Origin: Porticoccus sp905181945
GTDB lineage: Bacteria; Pseudomonadota; Gammaproteobacteria; Pseudomonadales; Porticoccaceae
DNA: 64,000 nucleotides
Direction: 5' to 3'
Assembly (NCBI RefSeq): GCF_047729555.1
Contig: NZ_CP159825.1
Span: 62,001 to 126,000 of the forward strand
The position numbers and the translations under genes were made by a program. The notes under the pieces were generated by a model that saw only the letters and a program-made list of their open reading frames with translations, made no database searches and was not told the origin of the DNA. Positions 26,874 to 35,720 of this stretch are shown in pieces (position 1 is the stretch's first letter; each line of letters opens with the position of its first letter).

Positions 26874-28094
26874 CTAGTCTCCAAACGCTGTTTGCCAAGG
26901 GGTTTTGGCTATATCAGGCGAATCTAAAAAAGATAGATTAGGTGCCGGTGCTTCAGACTTCTGTAACTGCTTCGCATCTAGCAGTGCAATAACTTCATCG
27001 GCTAGATTAGGGCACAGTGTAAGTTTGGTCGGCCAGGCCACAGTAATATTAGAGTGTTTTTTAGTGCTGCTAGCAAATGCTTTATCAGGTCTGGTAAAGT
27101 TTTTTTGTCTTGGTTCGGCTCTTTCTATAGGCAATGCTGCCCATTCGGCATTAGATAGATCAACCCAAGGCATTAGCTTAAAGATCTCTTCTTCTGCATT
27201 TTGGATGATAACCTCGGGGGGTAACCCGACACCTTTTTCTGCCAAGCTGCCACCTAGGTACCAGACCTGAGTCTTTTCATCACAGGGGTGACTCGAAATG
27301 GTTAGTCTTGGTGTTTTTTCTGCCCCCAAGCAATGACCATAAAAAGAATGTGGGTAGGTATGCTTGACCATTAGCATATGCAAGGGTCGTCGTTGCATAC
27401 GAGGAGAATCTTCTCCAATTTCATTTAAAATAGATTCATTGCCTTCGCCTGCAGTTAGTACGAATTGATTAGCATTTAGTGAATATTCTTGATTATTATA
27501 AAAGAAAACCAAAGATGCTTTGTTGTTAGCATCTTTTCGCCATTGCGTCTTTTCCCAGTTAATTTTAAAAATACGGCCAAGGTAATTATTGGCTAGAACC
27601 TTAACAACGCTAGGCACATCCAGAACTATATCCAATAGCTTATAAACGCTACCTTTAAATTGATTGTTTTGAAAAATAGGAGGTAGATCATCTTTAGGTA
27701 CTTTATTTATACGTCCGCGAGCAGCCTTGCTTGCTAAAAACGTAGTCATTTTTGACAAGACACTTGTGCTGGACCACATGTAAAAATGATCGCTTAATTT
27801 GGCGGCACCTTTTAGATCGACATCTCCATGGCCTGCCATACATTGCTGCCAGTGGGTTGGCATTTCAGCAATAGCTTCTGATGCACCTGTTAGGGCTCCA
27901 TTTAGGGTATATTTCATACCGCCATGTATCATTCCTTGGCTTGCTACAGTCTGATCGCTACCAAGAGCATTTTTTTCGAACAATATAGCATTGTAGCCTT
28001 TCCTAACTAGGCGGTTTAGCAGCCATAATCCAGCCACGCCTCCTCCAATAATAGCGATATCACAGGTCATCTGTTGTTGTTCGGTTGCGGTCAT
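26874..28094 (-). CDS. FAD-dependent oxidoreductase (DAAO-like fold, PA4991-type)
   Basis: A 406-residue flavoprotein. The N-terminal Rossmann dinucleotide site is CDIAIIGGGVAGLWLLNRL, with FEKNALGSDQTVASQGMIHGG following, as in glycerol-3-phosphate dehydrogenase and D-amino-acid oxidase-like enzymes. The middle has FVLTAGEGNESIL, which contacts FAD. Its stop precedes the aldo/keto reductase start by a few bases, so the two form an operon transcribed against the flanking LPS genes. The Pseudomonas homologue has a known structure but no established substrate, to my knowledge. An alternative start is the ATG at 28070. Confidence 0.82.
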   Translation of the reverse strand: MTATEQQQMTCDIAIIGGGVAGLWLLNRLVRKGYNAILFEKNALGSDQTVASQGMIHGGMKYTLNGALTGASEAIAEMPTHWQQCMAGHGDVDLKGAAKLSDHFYMWSSTSVLSKMTTFLASKAARGRINKVPKDDLPPIFQNNQFKGSVYKLLDIVLDVPSVVKVLANNYLGRIFKINWEKTQWRKDANNKASLVFFYNNQEYSLNANQFVLTAGEGNESILNEIGEDSPRMQRRPLHMLMVKHTYPHSFYGHCLGAEKTPRLTISSHPCDEKTQVWYLGGSLAEKGVGLPPEVIIQNAEEEIFKLMPWVDLSNAEWAALPIERAEPRQKNFTRPDKAFASSTKKHSNITVAWPTKLTLCPNLADEVIALLDAKQLQKSEAPAPNLSFLDSPDIAKTPWQTAFGD

Positions 28095-28282
28095 GCTAGC
28101 TGGATTCCTTTGGGGTAACTTTTATTCTAATTTTTTAAAAAAATGATTAACCAGTTATTTTTTCGAGCATTGATTTAGAAGACTAGTATAGCCCGACTAA
28201 TATCATTATGCTTTCAGAAGAATTTTCGGAGTTATTAAGTTGATGCTCAAATATATTTTAATTTTTTGATTGGCTCTGTTAT

Positions 28283-29557
28283 ATGTACCGTATATTTTAC
28301 ACAATTCTACTTTATTTTTTAACGCCTTTGGTGGTGTTGAGAATGTTTTGGCGCGCTCGAAAAAATCCTCAATATAGTGATCGCTGGCACGAAAGATTTG
28401 GTTTTGTTCCTGAAATTGATGCGAGCCAAGAAGTAGTTTGGATACATTCTGTTTCAGTGGGGGAAACGTTGGCAGCAGTGCCGTTGATAAAAAAACTCAA
28501 GAAACTCTATCCCGATAAACTTTTGGTGATAACCACCACAACTCTTACAGGTTCAGAAAGAGTACAGTCCATTTTTTCTAGCGGGATTTATCATGTCTAT
28601 GCTCCCTACGATTTACCGGATACTGTGAATCGTTTTTTGAGGCGCGTGCATCCAAGTTTAGTGATAATTATGGAAACAGAATTATGGCCAAATCTAGTTA
28701 ATTATTGCCATGATGCCGACATACCTGTGATTATTGCTAATGCCAGAATGTCAGAAAAATCCTCAAGGGGATACCAAAGGTTTTCTCGACTTACAAAGAA
28801 TATGCTAGAAAAAATTAATTATGTAGTGGCGCAACATGTTGATGACGGTAAAAATTTTTTGAAGCTAGGGTTGAGCGAAACACAATTGATGGTTGCTGGA
28901 AATATCAAGTTTGATGTCGCGCTAAATAGTGAGCTATCTAGTGAATCATCTAGATTAAAATTAGACTGGTCCAGTCAAAATAATCGACGAATATTTCTTG
29001 CAGCTAGCACTCATCGAGGTGAAGACGAGATAGTCCTAGATGCTTACAAGAAGATAAGAAAAAATTATCCAGAGATTTTGCTAGTTATGGTGCCGAGACA
29101 CCCTGAAAGATTTTCTGAGGTAGCGCAACTCTGTTTGGAGCATGGCTTAAGTATCGTCAAGAGGAGTGATGGTGTTAGGCCAGAAATACGTGATCAGGTT
29201 TTGCTTGGAGACACCATGGGAGAACTTATGCTTTTTTATGGGGCATGCGATGTCTCTTTCGTAGGAGGGAGTTTGGTTCCATCCGGAGGGCATAGTTTAA
29301 TTGAGCCAGCCATCTGGGGAACCCCACTGATTAGCGGTCCATCACTATATAATTTTTCTGAAGTATCGCGATTACTTGAAGATGCCCAAGGTATGCGTAT
29401 ATGTCAAGACTCCAGTAGCATGGCCAAGATTGTTCAGGAGCTTTTGGGAGATACCTTAGAAGCAGAACGAATGGGAGCTGCTGCAAAATCTGTGGCAGAA
29501 GGTAATCGAGGAGCTTTAAATAAACTGATGAAGATTATTGATGGGCAGATTTCATGA
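28283..29557 (+). CDS. waaA: 3-deoxy-D-manno-octulosonic acid (Kdo) transferase
   Basis: GT30 enzyme that adds Kdo to the lipid A precursor, an essential step before heptose transfer. An N-terminal membrane anchor (about residues 2-21) is followed by DRWHERFGFVP and IHSVSVGETLAAVPL, the acceptor-site Glu motif. The C-terminal nucleotide-sugar domain contains GDTMGELMLFYGACDVSFVGGSL (split by families as MGEL and FVGGSL) and GGHSLIEPA. At 424 residues it is normal. Its 3' end overlaps the convergent tolC end by 23 bases. Confidence 0.96.
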   Translation: MYRIFYTILLYFLTPLVVLRMFWRARKNPQYSDRWHERFGFVPEIDASQEVVWIHSVSVGETLAAVPLIKKLKKLYPDKLLVITTTTLTGSERVQSIFSSGIYHVYAPYDLPDTVNRFLRRVHPSLVIIMETELWPNLVNYCHDADIPVIIANARMSEKSSRGYQRFSRLTKNMLEKINYVVAQHVDDGKNFLKLGLSETQLMVAGNIKFDVALNSELSSESSRLKLDWSSQNNRRIFLAASTHRGEDEIVLDAYKKIRKNYPEILLVMVPRHPERFSEVAQLCLEHGLSIVKRSDGVRPEIRDQVLLGDTMGELMLFYGACDVSFVGGSLVPSGGHSLIEPAIWGTPLISGPSLYNFSEVSRLLEDAQGMRICQDSSSMAKIVQELLGDTLEAERMGAAAKSVAEGNRGALNKLMKIIDGQIS

Positions 29558-30950
29558 CAATAATTTCCGGATCAAGCCAGTTATTTAGCTCGATAAGGTC
29601 CTTAGGACTCAACTGTCCAGACACTTCCTTGAGACGTAAGAGGCTATCAATATAGTCGTAACGAGAGTCAGCATAGTCTCTCTTAGCTTGATATAGACTT
29701 CGCTGTGCAATTAAAACATCAGCAATATTTCGAGTTCCTGCCTCATAACTTTCTTCGGTGGAAGTTAATACACTTTTTGCTGAACCTACAGCCTGTTCGC
29801 GAGCCTGCACTCGCGCCACGTTTGTGAAAACCTGCAAGTGCTGAGACTTGGTTTGCTGTGCGATGCTTCGTTTTTTGCCTACCCAAACTGCCTTCAGTTG
29901 CAAAGACTGCTGCATGGCTTGCCTTCTTTCAGCGCTTATAAGCCCTCCAGTAAAAATAGGCACACTGATTTCCACCCCAGTGCTATATCCTAAAGAGCTG
30001 CTTTCAGATGGGCTTGAAAAGGCGGTGTTGGTTTGCAGGTCTGTTCCCATAAAGTAGCTATCAGAACGATCATCATAGTAAGATATAGATCCTGTTAATT
30101 TTGGCAAATGTTCATATTTTTTTGATTTTGCATTTTGCGCTGCTGCATCTCGGGCATGACGAGCGGCCTTAAGTGAAAAATTATTTGCCAGTGCAAATTG
30201 AACCCATGCCTCTCGACCTAAGGGCTCTGGTTTTATAATAGGAAAACCGGTAGCTAGTCCGACCAGTTTTTCATGAGGCTGACCTGTCAGGACTGTTAGG
30301 CCCTCAAAAGCTATATCAAGAGCAGCTGTTGCTTCTAGAGATTTAACTTGGGCGTTATCATAGGCGGCCTTAGTTTCATGTATTTCTGTGATAGGGGTTA
30401 ACCCAACCTCAAAACGTTTTTTAGCCTGGTCCAGTTGATCTCTTATAGCCTCTTCTTCAGCAATCGTTGATTCTAAAGTTTCCCTTGCTCTGAGAACTCC
30501 GTAATAAGTATCAGCGCATCTTAGTATGAAGGATTGCTGATTTGCAGAAAATTGCAATTGAGCCTCATAACTGAGCTCTTTTCCTTGTTGAAAAGAAAAC
30601 CATGCGGGCAAATTAAAAATTGGCTGAGATAGCGTTATGGAGTAACTTTTTTTGTCCTGATCGGTATTGCCCTTGCGACCGAATATTGAGCTTTGACCTA
30701 AAACCGAAGTCGATGAACCTTTCCATTCATTTTCTGAGTATGTACCTATGGCATCAATATTCGGCAATAATGCCGCCCTGTTAATATTTTTTGATTCTGT
30801 TTTTGCAAGATATTCAGCTTGTGCCGCTAGCAGCTCAGAGTCGTTGCGCAAAGATACCTTATAAATCTGTAACAGTGTGTCTGCGCTCCAACATAACGGG
30901 GCCAATATGCCTAGACTGATGAGGATAAAAAAATTAGCAAAACGGTTCAT
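29535..30950 (-). CDS. tolC: TolC-family outer-membrane channel protein
   Basis: Outer-membrane exit duct for multidrug efflux and type I secretion. A signal peptide (about residues 1-22, ending LCWS-A) is followed by the duplicated helical-barrel structure with ANNFSLKAARHARDAAAQN and EESYEAGTRNIADVLIAQRSLYQAKRDY, typical of TolC repeats. At 471 residues it is close to E. coli TolC (493). It is divergent from nudF, the same arrangement as in E. coli, and convergent with waaA with a 23-base overlap of coding ends. Confidence 0.94.
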   Translation of the reverse strand: MNRFANFFILISLGILAPLCWSADTLLQIYKVSLRNDSELLAAQAEYLAKTESKNINRAALLPNIDAIGTYSENEWKGSSTSVLGQSSIFGRKGNTDQDKKSYSITLSQPIFNLPAWFSFQQGKELSYEAQLQFSANQQSFILRCADTYYGVLRARETLESTIAEEEAIRDQLDQAKKRFEVGLTPITEIHETKAAYDNAQVKSLEATAALDIAFEGLTVLTGQPHEKLVGLATGFPIIKPEPLGREAWVQFALANNFSLKAARHARDAAAQNAKSKKYEHLPKLTGSISYYDDRSDSYFMGTDLQTNTAFSSPSESSSLGYSTGVEISVPIFTGGLISAERRQAMQQSLQLKAVWVGKKRSIAQQTKSQHLQVFTNVARVQAREQAVGSAKSVLTSTEESYEAGTRNIADVLIAQRSLYQAKRDYADSRYDYIDSLLRLKEVSGQLSPKDLIELNNWLDPEIIVMKSAHQ

Positions 30951-31088
30951 TCAAATTTTTCCAATTTTGGTGCTGATGATGCTACATTAAGTCTATCAGA
31001 TTTCCTCGGACTAGCCATTGCTAGAGTATTTATGTCATGAGATTTTTAAGTTTATGAAAAAAACTAACCAAAAAATTGCGTATTGGCT

Positions 31089-31700
31089 ATGACGATGCCT
31101 AGACATAAATATAACTCTCAGGATGTTTTGGTGAAAAAGCAAGAAGAAGTGTTTTCTGGTTTTTTTAAAATGCTTCGAATTACTTTGCGCCATAAGCTTT
31201 TTTCTGGTGCATGGAGCAAACCTATTGAGCGAGAACTATTTCAGCGTAACGCTGCTGTAGGGATTTTGCTTTATGACCCTATACACAAGCTAGTGGGGCT
31301 GATAGAGCAGTTTCGGGTGGGGGCGTTAGATGAACGGAGTGGACCTTGGCTGTTTGAGGTTGTTGCTGGTATGGTTGATTCTGGGGAGTCGCTAGAGGAA
31401 GCGGCTTTGCGAGAAGTGAAAGAAGAAGTTGATATCGAAGACATCGAATTAAAGCATATTTGTGAGTATTGGGTGAGTCCTGGAGGAACGAACGAATACA
31501 TGCATCTTTATTGTGGGGTCACTAACCTGATCGGCCTCAAAGGCAATTGCGGCATGAATGAGCACTCTGAGGATATTTCTCTGCATATCATTGCTGAAGA
31601 TGATGTATTCTTATGTTTAGAAAAAGGACAATGCAACAATGCGGCAACTACAATCTCTTTGATGTGGCTACAAAAGCAGTCCAATAATTTTTTTAGCTAA
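31089..31700 (+). CDS. nudF: ADP-ribose pyrophosphatase (Nudix)
   Basis: Hydrolyses ADP-ribose to AMP and ribose-5-phosphate. The region ERELFQRNAAVGILLYDP, GPWLFEVVAGMVDSGES and the C-terminal YWVSPGGTNEYMHLYCG are characteristic of the NudF family. In the Nudix box, the metal-binding REVKEE is intact, but the Gly that normally follows (EExGU) is Asp (EEVDI). The ATG at 31089 is preferred to the upstream TTG at 31083. First gene of a nudF-yqiB-cpdA-yqiA-parE run also found in E. coli and Pseudomonas. Confidence 0.92.
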   Translation: MTMPRHKYNSQDVLVKKQEEVFSGFFKMLRITLRHKLFSGAWSKPIERELFQRNAAVGILLYDPIHKLVGLIEQFRVGALDERSGPWLFEVVAGMVDSGESLEEAALREVKEEVDIEDIELKHICEYWVSPGGTNEYMHLYCGVTNLIGLKGNCGMNEHSEDISLHIIAEDDVFLCLEKGQCNNAATTISLMWLQKQSNNFFS

Positions 31701-31721
31701 CCATTTTATACCTGTGTCGAT

Positions 31722-32210
31722 ATGACCAAGTGTGGAGCAAGTCGTTTGATAGCGAATATTAGAGCCCAATATAAGATAGACCTTCATGGCTATATGGCTG
31801 ATGGCGATGCTAACTATGCTCGGCTATTAAAGTTATTCCCTAAGATTGATGAGGCTGATCAGCGCAAGATCTACGTTTGTAGCGCAGGCAAGCATATCTT
31901 GCGATTTCAGGTGTTAGAAAGAACGCCCTATACAACGTTGATAAAGCTTGACGAGGAAACGGGTACATATGTCCCATGCAAAAGATTAGATTCATGGTTG
32001 AAATTGCCTCTCTTGAAATTAAGACTGTACCACGATGCGAAGATGGCAGAGGTGGTGTCCTGTGATGGAGTTAGGCATATTCGCCCACGCTACGAGTATT
32101 TGAATAAAAATAGGTATCAGCCGGATGAAAAAGCTCAATGGAATCAATTTCTCTCAGAATGGTTAGCGTATTGTCTTGAGTTTGGGTATGACCCTGTTTC
32201 AGTGTTTTAG
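31722..32210 (+). CDS. DUF1249 (YqiB-like) protein of unknown function
   Basis: A 162-residue soluble protein matching the YqiB/DUF1249 family by position and by conserved segments: NYARLLKLFPK near residue 30, LERTPYTTLIKLDEE in the middle, and KLRLYHDAKMAEVVSCDG followed by a Tyr-rich YEYLNKNRYQPDEKAQ. No catalytic motif is evident. It always travels between nudF and cpdA in gammaproteobacteria. Only 21 bases separate it from nudF, so it is in the same transcript. I do not assign a function. Confidence 0.85.
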   Translation: MTKCGASRLIANIRAQYKIDLHGYMADGDANYARLLKLFPKIDEADQRKIYVCSAGKHILRFQVLERTPYTTLIKLDEETGTYVPCKRLDSWLKLPLLKLRLYHDAKMAEVVSCDGVRHIRPRYEYLNKNRYQPDEKAQWNQFLSEWLAYCLEFGYDPVSVF

Positions 32211-32301
32211 ATTTTCTGTCTTTTCTTGAGACCCAAACAGCATCTGATTGAAGGTATGTGAGGTATTTGGGCGCCAAAGAAGTAAACTGAAGAGAGATAT
32301 T

Positions 32302-33039
32302 ATGGTGCGGCTTGTACAGATTACAGATTGCCATTTGGGCGCAGAAAAAAATTTTATATCGCATGGCGTAAATACTTACGAGAGTTTCTCTAGAGTACTG
32401 CATGAAATTACCACTAAATTGCCCCCCTCCTTAATTATCGCTTCGGGTGACATTTCTTCTTCGGGCGAAGAATGCTCGTATCAACTTTTTTCTGATGTAA
32501 TGGAATCTTCATTGATACCCTATAGATGGCTTCCTGGTAATCATGACGATTTTTTGATGATGAGCAATATAATTGTGCAGCCCTTTGTTCGGGTAGAAAA
32601 GCAAGAAAACTGGGCTGTTGTTTCTTTGGTTAGCGCCGATCCTGGAAACGTGGCTGGCGTAATTGCAAAAGATGAAATCGAGCAGCTAAGGAGTTTATTA
32701 AAAAATTGCCAGAATTATTTTGTGCTGCTCTTTGTTCATCATCACCCTGTGAGTATAAATTCCAGGTGGCTGGATGAGCACTGCATATCAAATAACTGGC
32801 AAGTTGAAGAAATATTAGCTCAATATGATAATGTAAGGGGGGTATTTACCGGCCATGTCCATCAAGAAAGAGTTACTAATTGGAATGATTTGCTTGTTTA
32901 TAATACCCCCTCAACTTGTTTTCAGTTTGCTAGTGATGCTGAACGTTTTCAGTTGGGTGAAAAAGCGCCTGGTTATCGATGGATTGAGCTATATCCGGAT
33001 GGCTCTTTTGATACAGGAGTGAATTATCTGAAAGCCTGA
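32302..33039 (+). CDS. cpdA: 3',5'-cyclic-AMP phosphodiesterase / metallophosphoesterase CpdA
   Basis: Calcineurin-type metallophosphoesterase that hydrolyses cAMP in homologues. The five metal motifs are visible: ITDCHLG (D-x-H), SGDISSSGEE (GD), PGNHDD (GNH[DE]), FVHHHPV and TGHVHQE. The ATG at 32302 (MVRLVQITDCHLG) is preceded by AGAGAG; the upstream TTG extension to 32248 lacks family similarity. At 245 residues it is a little shorter than E. coli CpdA (275). Located after yqiB, as in other gammaproteobacteria. Confidence 0.92.
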   Translation: MVRLVQITDCHLGAEKNFISHGVNTYESFSRVLHEITTKLPPSLIIASGDISSSGEECSYQLFSDVMESSLIPYRWLPGNHDDFLMMSNIIVQPFVRVEKQENWAVVSLVSADPGNVAGVIAKDEIEQLRSLLKNCQNYFVLLFVHHHPVSINSRWLDEHCISNNWQVEEILAQYDNVRGVFTGHVHQERVTNWNDLLVYNTPSTCFQFASDAERFQLGEKAPGYRWIELYPDGSFDTGVNYLKA

Positions 33040-33173
33040 TATGCAGACATGAGCTAATTTTGAGAAGGCTATATTTATTGTCTTTAATTGCGTAAAACTA
33101 CTTTGATTTATCTGTTCTCTTGAAAGAATTTATATCACTATAATGCCTTGATGTAGAAAAACTCTGGTGGGTT

Positions 33174-33740
33174 ATGACAATAATTTATATTCATGGGTTT
33201 AACAGCTCTCCAGCTTCTTTGAAGGCAAGGCAAACTAAGGATTGGCTGGAAAAATCATCTTTAGATCGCAGCTTTCTGTGCCCGGCGTTAGATGGCAATA
33301 CGTTTATTGCAATTGACCAGCTGCAGGCCATTATTGATCAGTGCAGGGAGCCTGTTGGGCTCATCGGTAGCTCTTTGGGCGGATATTATGCAACCTGGCT
33401 CGCTAAAAAATATGGCCTAAAGGCGGTACTTGTTAATCCAGCCGTCCGTCCGTACGAGTCTATGAGTGAGTACTTGGGAGAAAACACCAATTACCATTCT
33501 GGTGAGCGTTATATGCTAAACCAGAGTCATATTGACATGCTTCGAGATTTGGATACCAAAGAGATATGCGTGCCAGATAGTATCTGGGTGTTGCTTCAAA
33601 CAGGTGATGAGGTGCTAGATTATCGTCAGGCGAGGATGAAGTATTCTCATTGTATTTTGACTATCGAGCCTGGCGGCGATCATAGCTTTCAAAATTATAC
33701 GCGGCATTTACCTGCCATTATTGATTTTTTACAACCATAG
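33174..33740 (+). CDS. yqiA: YqiA-family alpha/beta-hydrolase (esterase)
   Basis: Small alpha/beta-hydrolase with esterase activity on short-chain acyl esters in the E. coli homologue. The nucleophile elbow is GSSLGGYYA (Ser in GxSxG), the oxyanion strand YIHGFNSSP is at the N-terminus and the catalytic His is in GGDHSFQ. VLVNPAVRP is a family signature. At 188 residues it is normal. It lies ten bases before parE, and this order is conserved across gammaproteobacteria, although no functional link with topoisomerase is known. Confidence 0.92.
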   Translation: MTIIYIHGFNSSPASLKARQTKDWLEKSSLDRSFLCPALDGNTFIAIDQLQAIIDQCREPVGLIGSSLGGYYATWLAKKYGLKAVLVNPAVRPYESMSEYLGENTNYHSGERYMLNQSHIDMLRDLDTKEICVPDSIWVLLQTGDEVLDYRQARMKYSHCILTIEPGGDHSFQNYTRHLPAIIDFLQP

Positions 33741-33750
33741 TCGATTTTTT

Positions 33751-35634
33751 ATGAGTAATTACACGGCAGAAGACATTGAAGTTCTAACAGGACTGGATCC
33801 GGTAAGAAAGCGCCCAGGAATGTATACGGACACAACACGACCAAATCACCTGGCTCAAGAAGCTATAGATAATAGTGTTGATGAGGCTCTTGCGGGTCAC
33901 GCTACAAAAGTAATGGTGACACATCATAAAGACGGGTCTTTGTCTGTTTTGGATGATGGGCGCGGCATGCCAGTGGACATTCATCCGGAGCAGGGTTTGC
34001 CCGGCGTAGAGGTGATCCTTTCTACGCTACACGCTGGGGGAAAATTTTCTGGAAAAAATTATAAGTTTTCTGGTGGTCTTCATGGGGTTGGTATTTCTGT
34101 AGTTAATGCGCTTTCATCTAGATTAGAGGTTACGATTAAGCGTGATGGTAACGTATATCATATGGGCTTTTCTGGTGGAAATAAGTCGTCTGAACTAGAA
34201 GTTGTAGACAGCTGTGGGAGGAGAAATACAGGCACTTTGGTGCACTTCTATCCGGATCCACAGTATTTTGATTCGATAAAATTCTCTATTGCACGACTCA
34301 AGCATGTGTTGAGGGCAAAAGCAGTGCTTTGTGCGGGGCTAGAGGTGAATTTTAGTGATGAAAGCACTGGTGAAACTGATACATGGTTGTATGCAGACGG
34401 ACTAAAAGATTATCTTCAGGGGGCAACAAAAGAATGGGAAGCTATCCCCTTAGAGGCTTTTGTAGGAAGTTCTTCCACTGAAACTGCAGCCGTTGACTGG
34501 GCTGTACAATGGTTGCCTGAGGGGGGAGATGTAATTCAAGAGAGTTACGTTAATCTAATACCGACAGTGCAAGGGGGAACTCATGTTAATGGCTTCCGAA
34601 CCGGACTGCTGGATGCTATGAGAGAGTTTTGTGAATTTCGAAATTTATTGCCACGGGGGGTTAAGCTCACTCCTGAAGACATATGGGATAGATGTGCATT
34701 CGTGCTGTCCTCTAAATTAGCCAATCCACAGTTCTCAGGTCAGACCAAAGAACGCCTATCCTCTCGTGAGGCCGCATCGTTTATTTCCGGCATTATAAAA
34801 GATGCCTTTAGTCTTTGGGTTAATCATCACACAGAGGACGCTGAGCTCTTGGCGGAGTTATTTATAAATAACGCCCAAACACGTCTTAAGGCCAGTAAAA
34901 AAATTGCAAGAAAACGAGTGACCGCAGGCCCTGCTTTGCCAGGAAAACTTGCAGATTGCTCTTCTGGCAGCCCGGAACGCTGTGAGATATTTTTAGTAGA
35001 AGGTGATTCAGCTGGCGGCTCCGCTAAGCAAGCAAGGAGTCGCGAATTTCAGGCAATCATGCCTCTAAGAGGGAAAATATTAAACACCTGGGAGGTTGAT
35101 AGCGAGGAAATTTTGGCATCTCAGGAGGTTCATGATATTTCAGTCGCCTTGGGGATTGATCCGCAAGCAGCAGATCTTAGCAGCCTAAGGTATCATAAAG
35201 TATGTATTTTGGCGGATGCAGATTCCGATGGATTGCATATTGCTACACTCCTCTGCGCTTTATTCGTTAAGCATTTTCGTGCAATGGTCGATGCGGGGCA
35301 TGTATATGTTGCAATGCCACCATTGTATAGAATAGACGCCGGTAAAGATGTATTTTACGCCTTGGATGAAAGCGAAAAACAGGGTGTTTTAGATAGAATT
35401 TTAGCAGAAAAAAGAAATGGAAAAGTCAACATACAGCGCTTCAAGGGGCTGGGTGAAATGAATCCTATGCAACTACGTGAGACCACTATGAATCCTGATA
35501 CACGCCGTTTAGTCCAGTTGACGGTAGAAACAGGTGACAATACCAATCAGATGCTCGATATGTTGTTGTCTAAGAAGCGCGCAAATGATAGAAAAGTGTG
35601 GCTTGAAGAAACGGGAAATTTAGCGGAGATTTAG
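33751..35634 (+). CDS. parE: DNA topoisomerase IV subunit B
   Basis: ATPase subunit of topoisomerase IV, which decatenates daughter chromosomes. The GHKL ATPase site has AIDNSVDEALAG, DDGRGMPVDIH and GGLHGVGISVVNAL. The TOPRIM domain has EGDSAGGSAKQARSR and DADSDGLHIATLL. The start is the ATG at 33751 (MSNYTAEDIEVL), ten bases after yqiA; the longer frame to 33721 is inside yqiA. At 627 residues it matches E. coli ParE. parC follows after 86 bases. Confidence 0.97.
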   Translation: MSNYTAEDIEVLTGLDPVRKRPGMYTDTTRPNHLAQEAIDNSVDEALAGHATKVMVTHHKDGSLSVLDDGRGMPVDIHPEQGLPGVEVILSTLHAGGKFSGKNYKFSGGLHGVGISVVNALSSRLEVTIKRDGNVYHMGFSGGNKSSELEVVDSCGRRNTGTLVHFYPDPQYFDSIKFSIARLKHVLRAKAVLCAGLEVNFSDESTGETDTWLYADGLKDYLQGATKEWEAIPLEAFVGSSSTETAAVDWAVQWLPEGGDVIQESYVNLIPTVQGGTHVNGFRTGLLDAMREFCEFRNLLPRGVKLTPEDIWDRCAFVLSSKLANPQFSGQTKERLSSREAASFISGIIKDAFSLWVNHHTEDAELLAELFINNAQTRLKASKKIARKRVTAGPALPGKLADCSSGSPERCEIFLVEGDSAGGSAKQARSREFQAIMPLRGKILNTWEVDSEEILASQEVHDISVALGIDPQAADLSSLRYHKVCILADADSDGLHIATLLCALFVKHFRAMVDAGHVYVAMPPLYRIDAGKDVFYALDESEKQGVLDRILAEKRNGKVNIQRFKGLGEMNPMQLRETTMNPDTRRLVQLTVETGDNTNQMLDMLLSKKRANDRKVWLEETGNLAEI

Positions 35635-35720
35635 TGTTCCGCCTTCATGATATTTAATGTGCTATTTCGGGCAGAAATCGCTCTTAAAGTAAAATTTGAT
35701 CAAGGACTGATGATAAGGAT

